From: Candidatus Celerinatantimonas neptuna
GTDB taxonomy: Bacteria; Pseudomonadota; Gammaproteobacteria; Enterobacterales; Celerinatantimonadaceae
Length of the DNA stretch: 64,000 bases
Assembly: GCA_911810475.1 (NCBI GenBank)
Contig: OU461276.1
Location: 62,001 to 126,000 of the forward strand
Direction of reading: 5' to 3'
Position numbers and translations under genes: made by a program. Below are positions 18,653-29,703 of this stretch, piece by piece. Under the pieces are notes generated by a model. It was not told the origin of the DNA, ran no database searches, and was given only the letters and a program-made list of their open reading frames with translations. Position 1 is the stretch's first letter. Every line of letters starts with the position of its first letter.

Positions 18653-20101
18653 CTAGCGCCGGTAAACACTGACATTTTCATGGCCCTGCTCCTTGAGATA
18701 AAGGGCCTGTAATTTACTCATTACGCCCCGTTCACAATACAACAAATAATGTTTACTGTTATCCAACTGGGCAAACTGAGTCCCTAATTTAAAAAATGGA
18801 ATATGCAATACTTCAGTACCATCGATATTTAATGGATTCATTTCTTGTTCTTCATCACTTCGGATATCAACGATAATCTGCGAATCTTCAATCGTCTCAA
18901 CCGTTTCGACTTCCACAACTTCCCGATCGCTTTCCCGGCCAATATCGCGAATATCCATTACACGAGCATTAGACACAACGGTTTCAAGCACGCTTGCATC
19001 CATATTGGCTTCTTCAGCCAATAGCTTCGATTCAATCGCTTTCACAGTTGGTTTACGGGAAATAACACCACAAAATTCGGGCATTGTTTCTGCGATATCC
19101 GCTGTTCCAATTTTCCGGGCACAATCAATAATGTCTTGTTTATCTTTGGCGATTAACGGTCTTAAGATAAGTGTCTGCGTCACTTTATCAATCATCGACA
19201 AGTTGGTAAGCGTTTGACTGGACACCTGACCAACGGCTTCCCCTGTCACCAATGCAGGAATACGGAACTGGCTTGCAACTTCTGAGGCTGCACGCATCAT
19301 CATCCGTTTTAAGATAACGCCCATCTGAGAATTTTCGACTTTAGTTAGGATCTCTGCAACCACTGGCTCAAAATCAATAGTGACAAATTTAACCCGATGA
19401 GAACTGCCAAATTTATGCCACAGATAATGTGCCATCTGTTTTACGCCAATTTCATGTGCAGCACCGCCTAAGTTAAAAAAGCAGTAATGAACTCTTGAGC
19501 CGCGACGAATTAATTCATAACTGGCAACGCCTGAATCAAAACCACCGGAAATAAGCGATAAAACACTCTCCTGAGTAGCCAGAGGAAAACCACCGATACC
19601 AGGATGCTGATGTGTCACGATATAGAGCTGCTGATTCTCGATCTCTAAGCGAACAGTCACATCAGGATTTTTTAATTTCACACCGGCAGCATCCGTATAT
19701 TGATTCAGACCGCCCCCGATATAGCGCTCGGCCTCAACCGAGGTAAAATCATGCTCCCCCACACGACGAACCCGGACACAGAACGTCTTTCCAGCCAGTT
19801 TATCTTTCCATATGGAGTGAGTCAGTTCATAAGCATGATGAAGATCAGTAAATTCAACACTGGATACTTCCAGAAAATGCTGGATCCCCGGAGTGCAAGA
19901 AAGTGCTTCGATTAACGCTTCTCGTTTTTCAGGGTCCCGCCCCGTAACAACCAGATGATCCCAGTTGCGCCTGACACGAACCGTTTCATCAATATTTCTG
20001 AGTATATTACGAATATTGCCCTGTAGCATTTTAGAAAAACGCTGACGTACAGAGCGGCTTTTGATGGTGATTTCTGGAAATAACTTAATAATAAATTTCA
20101 T
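18653..20101 (-). CDS. thiI: tRNA 4-thiouridine synthetase / thiamine sulfur-carrier enzyme ThiI
   Basis: Makes s4U8 in tRNA and hands sulfur to ThiS for the thiamine thiazole. Starting at the ATG at 20101 ([14 protein letters not shown]) gives 482 residues, the E. coli length; an upstream start at 20161 adds an unlikely tail. Domains: ferredoxin-like/THUMP, then a PP-loop with [18 protein letters not shown], then a C-terminal rhodanese domain with the active Cys in YCERGVMSK. The rhodanese domain implies the enterobacterial-type mechanism. Confidence 0.96.
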   Translation of the reverse strand: MKFIIKLFPEITIKSRSVRQRFSKMLQGNIRNILRNIDETVRVRRNWDHLVVTGRDPEKREALIEALSCTPGIQHFLEVSSVEFTDLHHAYELTHSIWKDKLAGKTFCVRVRRVGEHDFTSVEAERYIGGGLNQYTDAAGVKLKNPDVTVRLEIENQQLYIVTHQHPGIGGFPLATQESVLSLISGGFDSGVASYELIRRGSRVHYCFFNLGGAAHEIGVKQMAHYLWHKFGSSHRVKFVTIDFEPVVAEILTKVENSQMGVILKRMMMRAASEVASQFRIPALVTGEAVGQVSSQTLTNLSMIDKVTQTLILRPLIAKDKQDIIDCARKIGTADIAETMPEFCGVISRKPTVKAIESKLLAEEANMDASVLETVVSNARVMDIRDIGRESDREVVEVETVETIEDSQIIVDIRSDEEQEMNPLNIDGTEVLHIPFFKLGTQFAQLDNSKHYLLYCERGVMSKLQALYLKEQGHENVSVYRR

Positions 20102-20169
20102 GATGGTGACAGCATTGACATTTCGGCGCGCATTATACACCTGAAAAAAGATCAGATGCACGCCGCAAT

Positions 20170-20203
20170 ATTCGCAATAGAGCCAAAAAGCATTATTGCG
20201 AAT
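20170..20203 (-). terminator. Hairpin downstream of pomB
   Basis: Ten-base perfect arms ATTCGCAATA / TATTGCGAAT with a 14-nt loop lie between the pomB stop and thiI. There is no strong T-tract after the second arm, so termination is possible but unproven. Confidence 0.45.
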
Positions 20204-20234
20204 AAGGTCAATACATCTAAATCAATTCTTTATA

Positions 20235-21167
20235 TCATCTATTAATGATCTTGTCACTCAAAGGCGCTACCCGAATCTGCTGCTTCGATTCTTTCGCCTT
20301 ACCTTGCATGATACTAATTTCAACACGACGATTCATCGCCCGGTGGGCTGGCGTATCATTTTTCACCAATGGATCGGTATCAGCTAATCCTCGAACAACT
20401 AACCGGGATTGATCAAACCCGGGTACTTTAATCATCACCTGTGCAACAGATACGGCCCGTTGCGCCGAGAGATCCCAGTTAGAGCGATAAAGCTCTGAAT
20501 CAGCTGGCCTGTTATCAGTATTACCGGAAATTGTAATAATCCCTGGTATATCTTTAACCACCCTGGCTACTTTGCGAATAATCGGTCTGAACTTCGGTTG
20601 TAAAAAAGCGGAACCTGCCGGAAAAGAGCCTTTCTCCCGAATCCGGATAATAATTTGCTGGCCAAGCGATTCAACTTCAAGAGCACCATCTTTAATCTCT
20701 TTTTTCAATTGAACCGCAATTTGTTTAGCCACCTGATTTTGTTCTTGAGACGTGTTTTGGGTCTCAGGGATCTGTTGTGTTTCACTCTGACCGCCCGTCT
20801 GCTCACCGGCATTACGCTCTTGTCCGCCAGCCTGACTCTCTTCGCCTTTTTGAAAATCGAGCTCAGTCTGAGTCATATCGACAGTCTGCTGCATAATGGT
20901 TTCAATTGGTGTAGGTTCTGGTCGTCCAGGTCTGAAATCCATAGCAATAACTGATGTTCCTTTCGGAATATCTTTGACTTCAAGCTGGTTCTGAACACCG
21001 AACGCATATTTCATCGAACCGGCAATCTGCTTAAATTTTAAAACATCCATCTCTGAGAATGACAACAGCAGTACAAAAAAACATAAAAGCAGTGACATCA
21101 AATCAGAGAAGGTTGCCATCCACGCCGGTAGTCCGGGGGGACACTTGCACTCTTCATCTTCATCCAT
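20235..21167 (-). CDS. pomB: Flagellar stator subunit PomB (MotB-like)
   Basis: Peptidoglycan-anchored stator protein of the flagellar motor. The 310 residues have a single N-terminal helix carrying the ion-binding Asp22 in ATFSDLMSLLLCFFVLLL. A flexible Gln/Glu-rich linker (about 110-150) follows. The C-terminal OmpA/MotB domain has ISGNTDNRPADSELYRSNWDLS and ends in MNRRVEI. The CKCPPGLPAW N-terminus and sequence class fit the Na+-driven PomB type. It is 12 bp downstream of pomA. Confidence 0.94.
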   Translation of the reverse strand: MDEDEECKCPPGLPAWMATFSDLMSLLLCFFVLLLSFSEMDVLKFKQIAGSMKYAFGVQNQLEVKDIPKGTSVIAMDFRPGRPEPTPIETIMQQTVDMTQTELDFQKGEESQAGGQERNAGEQTGGQSETQQIPETQNTSQEQNQVAKQIAVQLKKEIKDGALEVESLGQQIIIRIREKGSFPAGSAFLQPKFRPIIRKVARVVKDIPGIITISGNTDNRPADSELYRSNWDLSAQRAVSVAQVMIKVPGFDQSRLVVRGLADTDPLVKNDTPAHRAMNRRVEISIMQGKAKESKQQIRVAPLSDKIINR

Positions 21168-21179
21168 AGCTTACCTCGA

Positions 21180-21938
21180 CTAACCTTCTGCTTCGCTTCG
21201 CTTGGATGCCTGCAGATAATTTTTCAGTAATCCTTCAATAACACGCGGATTTTGCCCATCCTGAATCCCAAGGACAGCATCAAGAATCAGAGAACGGTTC
21301 AGAGCCTCCTCTCCGGAGCGAAGATCAAGCTTATCAGCAATCGGAATTGCCACCATATTGGCTAAAACCGCCCCATAAAGTGTTGTCAACAAGGCAACCG
21401 CCATCGCAGGCCCAATTGATTTTGGATCAGACATATTCGATAACATCGCCACCAACCCAATCAGCGTACCAATCATTCCCATAGCCGGTGCAACATCACC
21501 AATTGCACGGAAGATACTCGAACCTGTTTCATGACGTTCATTGGTAAGCGATATATCTTTTCGCAAAGTACTTCGAACCACTTCAGCATCATAGCCATCC
21601 ACCAGCATGCTCACGCCTTTTTTCATAAATTCATTAGGAATATCGGCTTCTTCTAGCGCCAAAAATCCTCCCTTACGGGCTGAATCAGCCAGTTCAACCG
21701 CTTTTTGAATCAGGTCGTCAGGTTTATCGGTTTTAAAAAGAAATGCCTTTGCAGCGATTTTAGCTGCCCCTAAAAATTGGCCTAAGTTGTATTTCATCAA
21801 CACAACAAACAAAGAACCACAAATGACAATCAAAATAGACGGGACATCGACAAAGGCACTGATATCTCCGCCCAACATCATAGCCATCAACACAAAGGCA
21901 AAGCCGCCTAAAAGGCCTACCAGCGTCGCTAAATCCAC
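21180..21938 (-). CDS. pomA: Flagellar stator subunit PomA (MotA-like)
   Basis: Inner-membrane stator partner of PomB; together they turn an ion gradient, here probably Na+, into torque. The 252 residues have four helices and a cytoplasmic loop between helices 2 and 3 with rotor-contact charges. MDLATLVGLLGGFAFVLMAM and GMIGTLIGLVAMLSNM are strong PomA matches. No other flagellar genes lie in the window, as in Vibrio, where pomAB neighbours xseB-ispA-dxs. Confidence 0.94.
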   Translation of the reverse strand: MDLATLVGLLGGFAFVLMAMMLGGDISAFVDVPSILIVICGSLFVVLMKYNLGQFLGAAKIAAKAFLFKTDKPDDLIQKAVELADSARKGGFLALEEADIPNEFMKKGVSMLVDGYDAEVVRSTLRKDISLTNERHETGSSIFRAIGDVAPAMGMIGTLIGLVAMLSNMSDPKSIGPAMAVALLTTLYGAVLANMVAIPIADKLDLRSGEEALNRSLILDAVLGIQDGQNPRVIEGLLKNYLQASKRSEAEG

Positions 21939-22136
21939 AAATCACGTCCTTTCATTAAGATTTTGGCACTCAAAAGAGTCAACATAATAACTAAAATGTA
22001 TAAGTTACAAACATATTATGGACAATAATATGCAATATTTATCGGTTCGGGAAATAAATACTTTAATCTGTATACAAGATACCATTATGATCGGGTTATG
22101 ACATAAACTATGTCAAACAACGAATCAGGAGATGGA

Positions 22137-22385
22137 ATGGCAGCTAAAAAACCTGAAAATATGAGTTTTGAAGAATCGCTGCATGAGTTGGAGCAACTTG
22201 TACGGAAACTAGAACAAGGTGAGCTTCCTCTTGAGCAGGCGATGAAACATTTTGAAAGAGGGGTCGCTTTAGCTGGTGCCGGCCAGAAAAAATTAGAACA
22301 AGCTGAGCAACAAATTAAAATTCTAAAACAAAATGATGCAGATGCTCCTCTTGGTAACTTTGATGAGAAGGAAGGTGAACTGTGA
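22137..22385 (+). CDS. xseB: Exodeoxyribonuclease VII small subunit
   Basis: Small subunit of ExoVII, which degrades single-stranded DNA. I start it at the ATG at 22137, preceded by AGGAG with a 5-nt spacer, giving 82 residues close to the 80 of E. coli; an ATG at 22110 would add nine residues. The helical core FEESLHELEQLVRKLEQGEL and FERGVALAGAGQKKLEQAE are diagnostic. Its stop overlaps the ispA GTG start. Confidence 0.95.
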   Translation: MAAKKPENMSFEESLHELEQLVRKLEQGELPLEQAMKHFERGVALAGAGQKKLEQAEQQIKILKQNDADAPLGNFDEKEGEL

Positions 22386-23272
22386 ACCAAGCTCTCGCTT
22401 CATATGTTGCTAAGTGCCGTGAGCATGTCGATCATTTTCTTTTACATAAACTCCAGCAGTTACCTGTCAGTGAACCCCGGTTACTTGATGCCATGCGTCA
22501 CAGTTTACTCTTAGGTGGCAAGCGAATTCGTCCTTTATTGGTTTATCAAGTAGGAGAACTGACAGAAAAATCGATGGATATGCTGGCTCCGGTTGCAGCA
22601 GCTGTCGAAGCCATTCATGCTTATTCTCTTGTCCATGATGACTTACCTGCAATGGATGATGATACGTTACGCCGGGGACAGCCAACATGTCATGTTGCCT
22701 TTGATGAAGCAACCGCCATTTTAGCCGGCGATGCACTGCAAACACTGGCTTTCGAACTATTAAGCCATGTCCCAGGCTACAGCGCCCAACAGCAATTGGC
22801 TATGATCAGAGAACTGAGCCAGGCAACAGGTTACCAGGGGATGTGTGGTGGACAGGCCATTGATATCGTAGCCACAGGCCATCATCAGAATATCCATGAA
22901 CTGGAGAATATGCACCGACTAAAAACAGGCGCTTTAATTCGTGCCGCAGTCCGTTTAGGGGCTATTGCAGCCGGTATTGAAAAAAAACAGGAATGTATGT
23001 TGTTGGACAGTTATGCCCAGGCCATTGGACTGGCTTTTCAGGTTCGTGATGACATTTTGGATATTACAAGTGATACCCAGACATTAGGGAAACCACAGGG
23101 GAGCGATACCCTTCACGAAAAGAATACTTACCCGTCATTGTTAGGACTTGATGTAGCGCAGCGAAAATGTGAAGCACTGCAAGTTCAGGCACTACAAGCT
23201 CTCGATGCATTACCTTACAATACCGATAAACTTGCATTACTTGCTGACTACATCGTCCAGCGAAATAAGTAG
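22382..23272 (+). CDS. ispA: Farnesyl diphosphate synthase
   Basis: Condenses IPP with DMAPP/GPP to make farnesyl diphosphate. GTG start overlapping the xseB stop. The first Asp-rich motif is DDLPAMDDD (near 86-94) and the second is FQVRDDILD (near 220). GGKRIRPLL near residue 45 binds the pyrophosphate. 296 residues, the usual size. Lies directly before dxs, joining the start of the MEP pathway to chain elongation. Confidence 0.96.
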   Translation: MNQALASYVAKCREHVDHFLLHKLQQLPVSEPRLLDAMRHSLLLGGKRIRPLLVYQVGELTEKSMDMLAPVAAAVEAIHAYSLVHDDLPAMDDDTLRRGQPTCHVAFDEATAILAGDALQTLAFELLSHVPGYSAQQQLAMIRELSQATGYQGMCGGQAIDIVATGHHQNIHELENMHRLKTGALIRAAVRLGAIAAGIEKKQECMLLDSYAQAIGLAFQVRDDILDITSDTQTLGKPQGSDTLHEKNTYPSLLGLDVAQRKCEALQVQALQALDALPYNTDKLALLADYIVQRNK

Positions 23273-23292
23273 CATTGCTATATTGTTGATTT

Positions 23293-25143
23293 ATGAGCCT
23301 AAATATCCAAAATTATCCATTACTGGCGCTGGTAGATACGCCTGAAGACTTACGACAGCTTCCGCTTTCTAAACTGCCAGAGCTGTGTGGTCAGTTACGC
23401 CAATATCTTTTAAATACGGTTAGCCAGAGCAGTGGCCACTTGGCTTCTGGTCTGGGTGTTGTCGAATTAACCGTCGCAGTCCATTATGTCTTTCAGACAC
23501 CGTTTGACAGACTCATCTGGGATGTTGGTCATCAGGCTTACCCGCATAAAATTCTAACGGGACGTCGTGAGCATATGTCGACGATTCGTCAAAAAAACGG
23601 GCTGCATCCATTTCCATGGCGAGAAGAAAGCGAATACGATACGTTAAGTGTTGGTCATTCCAGCACATCCATAAGCGCGGCATTGGGGATCGCTGTGGCT
23701 GCAACCCGGGAACAGCTTGGCCGAAAAGCGGTTGCAGTCATCGGAGATGGGGCCATGACAGCCGGAATGGCCTTTGAAGCACTCAATCATGCAGGCAGTC
23801 GCTCAGATGATTTACTAGTGATTCTCAACGACAATGAAATGTCGATCTCCGAAAATGTCGGGGCATTAAACAACTCTCTTGCCAAACTCATGTCTGGCAG
23901 TATGTACTCGACACTGCGCGAAGGTGGGAAGAAAATCCTCAATGGTATCCCTCCGATTAAAGAATTAGCCAAACGAACCGAAGAACACCTTAAGGGAATG
24001 ATGATTCCCGGGACATTATTTGAAGAGTTTGGATTTAACTATATCGGACCTATAGATGGTCATGATGTGATTGGTCTGATTCAAACTTTAAAAAACATGA
24101 GAGATCTGAAAGGACCTCAATTTCTGCATGTTGTCACTAAAAAAGGTAAAGGCTATCTTCCTGCAGAAAACGACCCTATCGGTTATCATGCTGTTTCTAA
24201 ATTTAATCCGAAGGATCATGATCTCCCTAAAAAATCATCAACTATGACCTTCTCCAGAGTCTTTGGTCAATGGTTATGTGATATGGCCCAAACCGATCCT
24301 AAATTGATGGGGATTACCCCTGCCATGCGTGAAGGTTCCGGCATGGTTGAATTTTCTAAACGTTTTCCAAAGCAATATTTCGATGTCGCCATCGCAGAAC
24401 AACATGCGCTGACTTTTGCAGCAGGCCTTGCCATTGAAGGATTACACCCTGTCGTTGCAATTTATAGTACATTTTTACAACGTGCTTATGATCAACTGAT
24501 TCATGATATTGCCCTTCAGAATCTACCTGTTCTTTTGGCAATAGACCGGGCAGGTATTGTTGGAGCTGACGGACCAACTCATCAAGGAGCATTCGATTTA
24601 AGTTTTCTGCGCTGCGTTCCTAATATGGTCATTATGATTCCATCTGATGAAAACGAGTGCCGCCAGATGCTCTATACCGGTCATTTACATCAGGGACCGG
24701 CCGCAGTTCGTTATCCCCGGGGGGGAGCGATTAATGCCCCTATCGATAACACAATGGCCGCATTAGATATCGGCAAAGCACATATTCGCCGACAGGGTGA
24801 AAAAATTGCTGTTCTGTGCTTTGGACCTCTGCTTCATGAAGCATTAAAAGCAGCCGAAAAACTGAACATGACAGTTGTTGATATGCGTTTTGTAAAACCA
24901 CTCGATCACCATTGTATCGATCAGTTAATTGCCACCCACGAACATTTAGTCACACTTGAAGACAACGCGGTGATGGGGGGTGCAGGATCTGCAATTGGAG
25001 AGTATCTCGCTCAGGCCAGACATAATATTACACTCACGCAGCTCGGACTTCCGGATCAGTTCATTGCACAAGGGACACAGCAACAGGTTTATGAACAACT
25101 GGGCTTAGATAGCCAAGGGTTAATTAACCGGTTGAAAAACTAG
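23293..25143 (+). CDS. dxs: 1-deoxy-D-xylulose-5-phosphate synthase
   Basis: First enzyme of the MEP isoprenoid pathway; it joins pyruvate and glyceraldehyde-3-phosphate using thiamine diphosphate. Among 616 residues the sequence shows the active-site His in [15 protein letters not shown] and the Mg-ThDP motif GDGAMTAG followed by NDNEMSIS. The catalytic Glu lies in [15 protein letters not shown]-terminal transketolase-like domain completes it. The ATG at 23293 is 20 bp after ispA. Confidence 0.97.
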   Translation: MSLNIQNYPLLALVDTPEDLRQLPLSKLPELCGQLRQYLLNTVSQSSGHLASGLGVVELTVAVHYVFQTPFDRLIWDVGHQAYPHKILTGRREHMSTIRQKNGLHPFPWREESEYDTLSVGHSSTSISAALGIAVAATREQLGRKAVAVIGDGAMTAGMAFEALNHAGSRSDDLLVILNDNEMSISENVGALNNSLAKLMSGSMYSTLREGGKKILNGIPPIKELAKRTEEHLKGMMIPGTLFEEFGFNYIGPIDGHDVIGLIQTLKNMRDLKGPQFLHVVTKKGKGYLPAENDPIGYHAVSKFNPKDHDLPKKSSTMTFSRVFGQWLCDMAQTDPKLMGITPAMREGSGMVEFSKRFPKQYFDVAIAEQHALTFAAGLAIEGLHPVVAIYSTFLQRAYDQLIHDIALQNLPVLLAIDRAGIVGADGPTHQGAFDLSFLRCVPNMVIMIPSDENECRQMLYTGHLHQGPAAVRYPRGGAINAPIDNTMAALDIGKAHIRRQGEKIAVLCFGPLLHEALKAAEKLNMTVVDMRFVKPLDHHCIDQLIATHEHLVTLEDNAVMGGAGSAIGEYLAQARHNITLTQLGLPDQFIAQGTQQQVYEQLGLDSQGLINRLKN

Positions 25144-25151
25144 AGGCTGTT

Positions 25152-25183
25152 TTAAATAGGGCTGATACTATTGCCCTATTTAA
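25152..25183. terminator. Bidirectional terminator between dxs and the binding-protein gene
   Basis: An 11-bp perfect stem, TTAAATAGGGC / GCCCTATTTAA, with a 10-nt loop lies between two converging genes. Short T runs flank both sides. Confidence 0.7.
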
Positions 25184-25208
25184 CCTCAATCTGGGAATAT
25201 CCTTCATT

Positions 25209-26690
25209 TTACTGGTTTACTTTAGTATCAACCTTCATCTCATCGAAATAAGGCAACCCTAGCGGATAACGCCCGTGAGGTATATGGATCATGCTACGAC
25301 TTGCCCATAGTGCACTTTGCCAAAAGAGCGGTTTAAAATCATATTGATGATTAATAGTAACCGATAGTCGATGATAAATATCTGACATACTCAACTCCTG
25401 TTTTTTCAACACATCAAACTCTTTAAGCAACCGTTCTCGTTGAGGAGAACAATTCAAAGCAGCCGGAGCATCAATCGTATTTTTCAACATCGTGTTTAAA
25501 TGAGAAATCAGATCATTCGGTCTGTTTTTCATTGCTAAGAAAAACAGATCACCTTCACATTTAGATAATGCTTGTCTAAATCGGGTCGGACTCAGAATTT
25601 GTGCCCGGACATCAATATTAAGCCGTCTGAGCATCAATTTTAATAAATGCAGTGCCTGCTCTGAATCTAAATCAGATAGCTGTTCAACAACAACTCGTAA
25701 TTTAATCCCACTCCCATACCCTTCTTTATTTAAAAGCTGATAAGCCTGCGACGAATAATCACGCTGGCCAGCATCTGGTAAGAGTTCATTCTGATAAGTC
25801 TTCCCACCTAAATGACCAACAAGTTGCATCCTTAGCATAGAGGCATTAATTCCCATGGAAAGAGCTTTACGGACCACTTTGTTCTGCAAAGCTGGAGCAA
25901 ATCCATTAAATAACAATCCAACCCAGCGACTGTGTCGAACTAAGAACATTTGAAATTGAGGCAACTGAGTCAATACACTATATCGGAACATATTCAGATG
26001 ATCCGTAATATCAACATCACCATTTAATAACGCAGAAAAGCGTGTCTGTTCATGCCGGATCGGAATAACCACCAGCTGATTAATATTTCCCTGATCCGGA
26101 TGATTCCATGTCTTAGACTTCCGTTTTAAGACTGCCCGTATATTTTTAATCTGTTCAGTTAGCTGAAATGGGCCGCTCCCTGAAACGAGTAGCGTACTAT
26201 GATGGTGAGATGCCCTTAGCCATAAACGGTCATAAACGAACAAATACGTTAAACGACCCAAAAGGTTTGGACAAGGCGTTTTTAGCACCACTAAAAACCG
26301 ACTAGGTGTTAACGGATTTATCGACTTAATCATGCCAAAAAGCTGTCTGAAATCACCATGTTTTAATAGTGTATTAAAACTCCAGCTGACATCCTGACTC
26401 GTCAACCGGTTACCGGAAGAAAAAAACACATGAGCACGAAGCTGAAATACAATCCGGGTCGGTGATAGTTGCTTCCACTGGCTGACCAGCCATGGAATCG
26501 CTGCGCCTTTAGCATTGTATCGAAACAGCGGGTCATACAATAAATTACCGACAACAAGGCTTCCCATTGAGGTATCTTCAGGAAGCTTTTTAAAGTCAAT
26601 GCGTTCTGAACTGCCCCAAACAACTGACTGACCATATGCAGTGCCGAGAACCAACCATATAACCACTGTGATCGAGAACCAACGCCACAT
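25209..26690 (-). CDS. Periplasmic solute-binding protein, peptide/SapA type (SBP_bac_5)
   Basis: Binding protein of a peptide-type ABC importer. From the ATG at 26690 it is 493 residues with a signal peptide MWRWFSITVVIWLVLGTAYG, cleaved about at residue 20. Family-5 features are LVVGNLLYDPLFRY near the N-terminus, SWSFNTLLKHGDFRQ and the VVRKALSMGINA helix. It follows dppF in the same direction with no permease of its own, so it may feed DppBCDF or a distant permease. It is weakly conserved with DppA in this window, so ligand is unknown. Confidence 0.75.
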   Translation of the reverse strand: MWRWFSITVVIWLVLGTAYGQSVVWGSSERIDFKKLPEDTSMGSLVVGNLLYDPLFRYNAKGAAIPWLVSQWKQLSPTRIVFQLRAHVFFSSGNRLTSQDVSWSFNTLLKHGDFRQLFGMIKSINPLTPSRFLVVLKTPCPNLLGRLTYLFVYDRLWLRASHHHSTLLVSGSGPFQLTEQIKNIRAVLKRKSKTWNHPDQGNINQLVVIPIRHEQTRFSALLNGDVDITDHLNMFRYSVLTQLPQFQMFLVRHSRWVGLLFNGFAPALQNKVVRKALSMGINASMLRMQLVGHLGGKTYQNELLPDAGQRDYSSQAYQLLNKEGYGSGIKLRVVVEQLSDLDSEQALHLLKLMLRRLNIDVRAQILSPTRFRQALSKCEGDLFFLAMKNRPNDLISHLNTMLKNTIDAPAALNCSPQRERLLKEFDVLKKQELSMSDIYHRLSVTINHQYDFKPLFWQSALWASRSMIHIPHGRYPLGLPYFDEMKVDTKVNQ

Positions 26691-26722
26691 CTTATCACCC
26701 AATCAAATCTCACAACCGACAA

Positions 26723-26797
26723 CTAAACCCAAAAGAAGAAAAGCACACCAGCAATAACATAAACGAACCCTGGATGTGCCTTATCAACATAATTCAT
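26723..26797 (-). CDS. Possible 24-residue single-helix membrane peptide
   Basis: Between dppF and the downstream binding protein an ATG-started frame encodes MNYVDKAHPGFVYVIAGVLF, then FFWV and a stop. The last ~15 residues form one hydrophobic helix. No good ribosome binding site lies before the ATG, and I know no homologue, so this may be chance. Confidence 0.2.
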   Translation of the reverse strand: MNYVDKAHPGFVYVIAGVLFFFWV

Positions 26798-26816
26798 GAA
26801 GTAATGCTTATATTAT

Positions 26817-27791
26817 TCACTCCACAATATGGCACGCTATCTGGGTTTGTCCATATTTTTTTAGCTCTGGAGTCTGTTCCTTGCACAAGGCCTTCGCATA
26901 ACGACATCGGGTATGGAAAGCACATCCCGTTGGTGGGCTTAACGGTGACGGAAGCTCACCTTCTAGTTTAATTTTCTCAGTTCGTTTATCCGGGTGCAGT
27001 TTCGGAGTACTGGATAGCAACGCCTGAGTATAAGGATGACGGGGATGACCGAATATATCTTCTTTTGGACCATACTCAACAACTTTACCCAAATACATGA
27101 CCATCACATCATCAGAAATATGCTCAACGACCGAAAGATCATGGGAAATAAAGATATAACTCAACCCCATTTCACTTTGTAAATCCATCATCAGATTAAG
27201 AACCTGAGCCTGTACCGACACGTCCAGAGCTGAGACCGGTTCATCCGCAATGACAATACTGGGCTCTAACATCAAACCTCGTGCAATTGCAATTCGCTGA
27301 CGCTGACCACCAGAAAACATATGAGGATAACGATTATAATGTTCTGACCGAAGTCCAACTTTAACCATCATGGCCCGCGCTTTTTCCCGTCTCTCCGATT
27401 GACTTAAATCAGTATTAATAATGAGCGGTTCTTCAAGCAGTTGCCCGACCTTTTTACGGGGATTCAGCGATCCGTATGGGTTCTGAAAAACAATCTGAAT
27501 CCGTTTACGAAGTTCATGAGCAGCCTTATGGCCCAAAGACAGAATATCCTGACCATCGAAGCGCAATTCACCAGAAGTTGGCGCTTCAATTAATGTCAGA
27601 CTCCTGGCTAATGTTGACTTCCCACAGCCTGATTCGCCAACGACAGCCAGTGTTTTTCCTTTACTTAACCGAAACGATACGCCATCAAGTGCTTTTACCA
27701 GTTTCTCAGGCTTAAATAATCCGCTTTTAATCGGATAGTACTTTTTAAGTGCTGATGCTTCAAACAAAATATCACTGTGTTGCTGACTCAT
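26817..27791 (-). CDS. dppF: Dipeptide ABC transporter ATP-binding protein DppF
   Basis: Second ATPase of the dipeptide importer. The 324 residues contain Walker [10 protein letters not shown], the signature [16 protein letters not shown], Walker [12 protein letters not shown] and the H-loop [10 protein letters not shown]. The C-terminal oligopeptide-transporter domain has the [12 protein letters not shown] cysteine motif, likely an Fe-S or Zn site known in such ATPases. It overlaps dppD by 4 nt. Confidence 0.93.
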   Translation of the reverse strand: MSQQHSDILFEASALKKYYPIKSGLFKPEKLVKALDGVSFRLSKGKTLAVVGESGCGKSTLARSLTLIEAPTSGELRFDGQDILSLGHKAAHELRKRIQIVFQNPYGSLNPRKKVGQLLEEPLIINTDLSQSERREKARAMMVKVGLRSEHYNRYPHMFSGGQRQRIAIARGLMLEPSIVIADEPVSALDVSVQAQVLNLMMDLQSEMGLSYIFISHDLSVVEHISDDVMVMYLGKVVEYGPKEDIFGHPRHPYTQALLSSTPKLHPDKRTEKIKLEGELPSPLSPPTGCAFHTRCRYAKALCKEQTPELKKYGQTQIACHIVE

Positions 27792-28774
27792 ACTGATGGC
27801 CTCCCTGATTCATCCAATGGTCTGAAACACCGGATCTGGCGATCGCCACCATGACGGATTAAATCCGGCTGATGTTGGCGACACTGTTCGTTGGCATAAG
27901 GGCAACGAGGATTCAACAAGCATCCTTCAGGCCGGTCATATGCACCGGGAACGACTCCCGATAAAGCCTGAAGACGCTCTGCGCCAGAAGAAGACTCCGG
28001 TAAAGAAGCCAATAATGCCTGCGTATAAGGGTGCAGAGGCTGATAAAAGATTTGATTCGCAGGGCCGGTTTCGACAATCTGACCAGCATACATCACAATC
28101 ACCCGATCAGCGGCCTCAGCAACTAAAGCTAAGTCATGGGTAATCAGAACCAATCCCATATTTTTCTGTTTTTGCAGCTCCAGCAACAGATCAACAATCT
28201 GAGCCTGAATGGTCACATCTAATGCCGTCGTTGGTTCATCTGCTATCAACAATTTCGGATCGCAGGCAACAGCCATCGCAATCATCACACGCTGACTCAT
28301 TCCACCTGAAAGCTGATGCGGATATGCCTTAAGACGTGACTCTGGCGCTGGAATACCTACCTGACGAAGCAACTCGATCACCTTCGCCTTCAATTCCTTC
28401 CTAGACATTTTGTCATAATGGATTTTCAACGCTTCAGTAATTTGATAACCAACCGTATAACAAGGGTTCAAGCTGGTCATTGGATCCTGAAAAATCATCG
28501 AAATATCAGAACCTGTAATTTTTCGGCGCTTCGACTTCGACATTTCCAGAACTTTCTGACCATCTAATTCGAGCGCATCAGCGCTCACCCGCCCCGGATA
28601 ATCAATCAGGCCCATAATCGCCAGTGAACTGACACTCTTTCCAGAACCTGATTCACCCACAATACCTAATACTTCCCCTTTTTTAACGCTGTAACTTACA
28701 TTATCCACAGCTCGAAACGGACGGTCTTCATCGCCAAATTCGACGCAGAGGTTTTTTACTTCTAATAAAGCCAT
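27788..28774 (-). CDS. dppD: Dipeptide ABC transporter ATP-binding protein DppD
   Basis: First ATPase of the dipeptide importer, 328 residues. Walker A is GESGSGKS, the signature [15 protein letters not shown], Walker [14 protein letters not shown] and the H-loop ITHDLALV. The C-terminal [12 protein letters not shown] cysteines match the family. It sits 16 bp after dppC and overlaps dppF by 4 nt, so the two ATPases are probably co-translated. Confidence 0.93.
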   Translation of the reverse strand: MALLEVKNLCVEFGDEDRPFRAVDNVSYSVKKGEVLGIVGESGSGKSVSSLAIMGLIDYPGRVSADALELDGQKVLEMSKSKRRKITGSDISMIFQDPMTSLNPCYTVGYQITEALKIHYDKMSRKELKAKVIELLRQVGIPAPESRLKAYPHQLSGGMSQRVMIAMAVACDPKLLIADEPTTALDVTIQAQIVDLLLELQKQKNMGLVLITHDLALVAEAADRVIVMYAGQIVETGPANQIFYQPLHPYTQALLASLPESSSGAERLQALSGVVPGAYDRPEGCLLNPRCPYANEQCRQHQPDLIRHGGDRQIRCFRPLDESGRPSV

Positions 28775-28790
28775 GATAATTCCTGCTCCG

Positions 28791-29687
28791 TCATCGTTTC
28801 ATTTTAGGGTCAAGGGCATCACGCAGGCCATCACCCATCAGGTTAAACGCTAAGACCGTCATCAGGATCATCAACCCCGGGAATGTCACGACCCACCAGG
28901 CCCTGGTCACATATTGACGGGCATTGGCCAGCATACTCCCCCATTCGGGCGTTGGTGGTTGAGCCCCCATTCCCAAAAAGCCAAGCGCTGCCATATCCAA
29001 AAGTGCTGAAGAAAAACCCAGCGTTGCCTGGATGATCAAAGGTGCCAGACAGTTCGGTAAGATGGTAATAAACATCAGCCGGAATGCCCCAGCCCCCACA
29101 ACTCGAGACGATGTCACATAATCCCGGGTTGTTTCAGCGATAACCGACGCCCGGGTCAGACGAATAAAGTGGGGAACAGAAACAATGGCAATCGCAATGG
29201 CAGCTTTAAATAAGCTTGGGCCTAAAATAGCAACGATTGCAATCGCAAATAACAGACTTGGAACAGCCAGCATGATATCGGCGATGCGCATAATCACCGT
29301 ATCAATCATCCCACGAGAATAACCAGCTATCAGCCCCAATAACACACCAACACTTAATGATAATGTAACAACCATAGTCCCAATGATTAGTGATAACCGG
29401 GCCCCATAAATTAACCGCGAAAAAATATCCCGGCCAACATCATCTGTTCCCAGAATAAATTTCCAGCTTCCCCCACTTTGCCATGCTGGCGGCTGCAAAA
29501 AGGAATTTTGAAATTGCTGAATAGGTGAATGAGGGGCAATCACTTCAGCAAAAAGTGCAAAAACAATAATGACAATAATGTAGAGCAATCCAGCAACTGC
29601 CCCTTTATTCTGGCGAAAATAAAGCCAGAATTCTTGGAAAGGCGTTAACGGTTTTGGTGCCGATTGCGAAGTTGTTTGTTCAGACAT
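28791..29687 (-). CDS. dppC: Dipeptide ABC transporter permease DppC
   Basis: Inner-membrane permease. The ATG at 29687 (MSEQTTSQ) gives 298 residues, close to the 300 of E. coli, and has GGGGAA upstream; a longer frame from 29837 would overlap dppB by 134 nt and is unlikely. It has an N-terminal helix, then a five-helix permease core with the EAA-type loop [20 protein letters not shown]. It follows the dppB stop by about 16 bp. Confidence 0.92.
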   Translation of the reverse strand: MSEQTTSQSAPKPLTPFQEFWLYFRQNKGAVAGLLYIIVIIVFALFAEVIAPHSPIQQFQNSFLQPPAWQSGGSWKFILGTDDVGRDIFSRLIYGARLSLIIGTMVVTLSLSVGVLLGLIAGYSRGMIDTVIMRIADIMLAVPSLLFAIAIVAILGPSLFKAAIAIAIVSVPHFIRLTRASVIAETTRDYVTSSRVVGAGAFRLMFITILPNCLAPLIIQATLGFSSALLDMAALGFLGMGAQPPTPEWGSMLANARQYVTRAWWVVTFPGLMILMTVLAFNLMGDGLRDALDPKMKR

Positions 29688-29703
29688 GAGTTCGATTCCC
29701 CGG

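Noticed and set aside
26402-26722. 106-codon minus frame overlapping the binding protein start
   Set aside because: Out-of-frame shadow of the binding protein; no family match.
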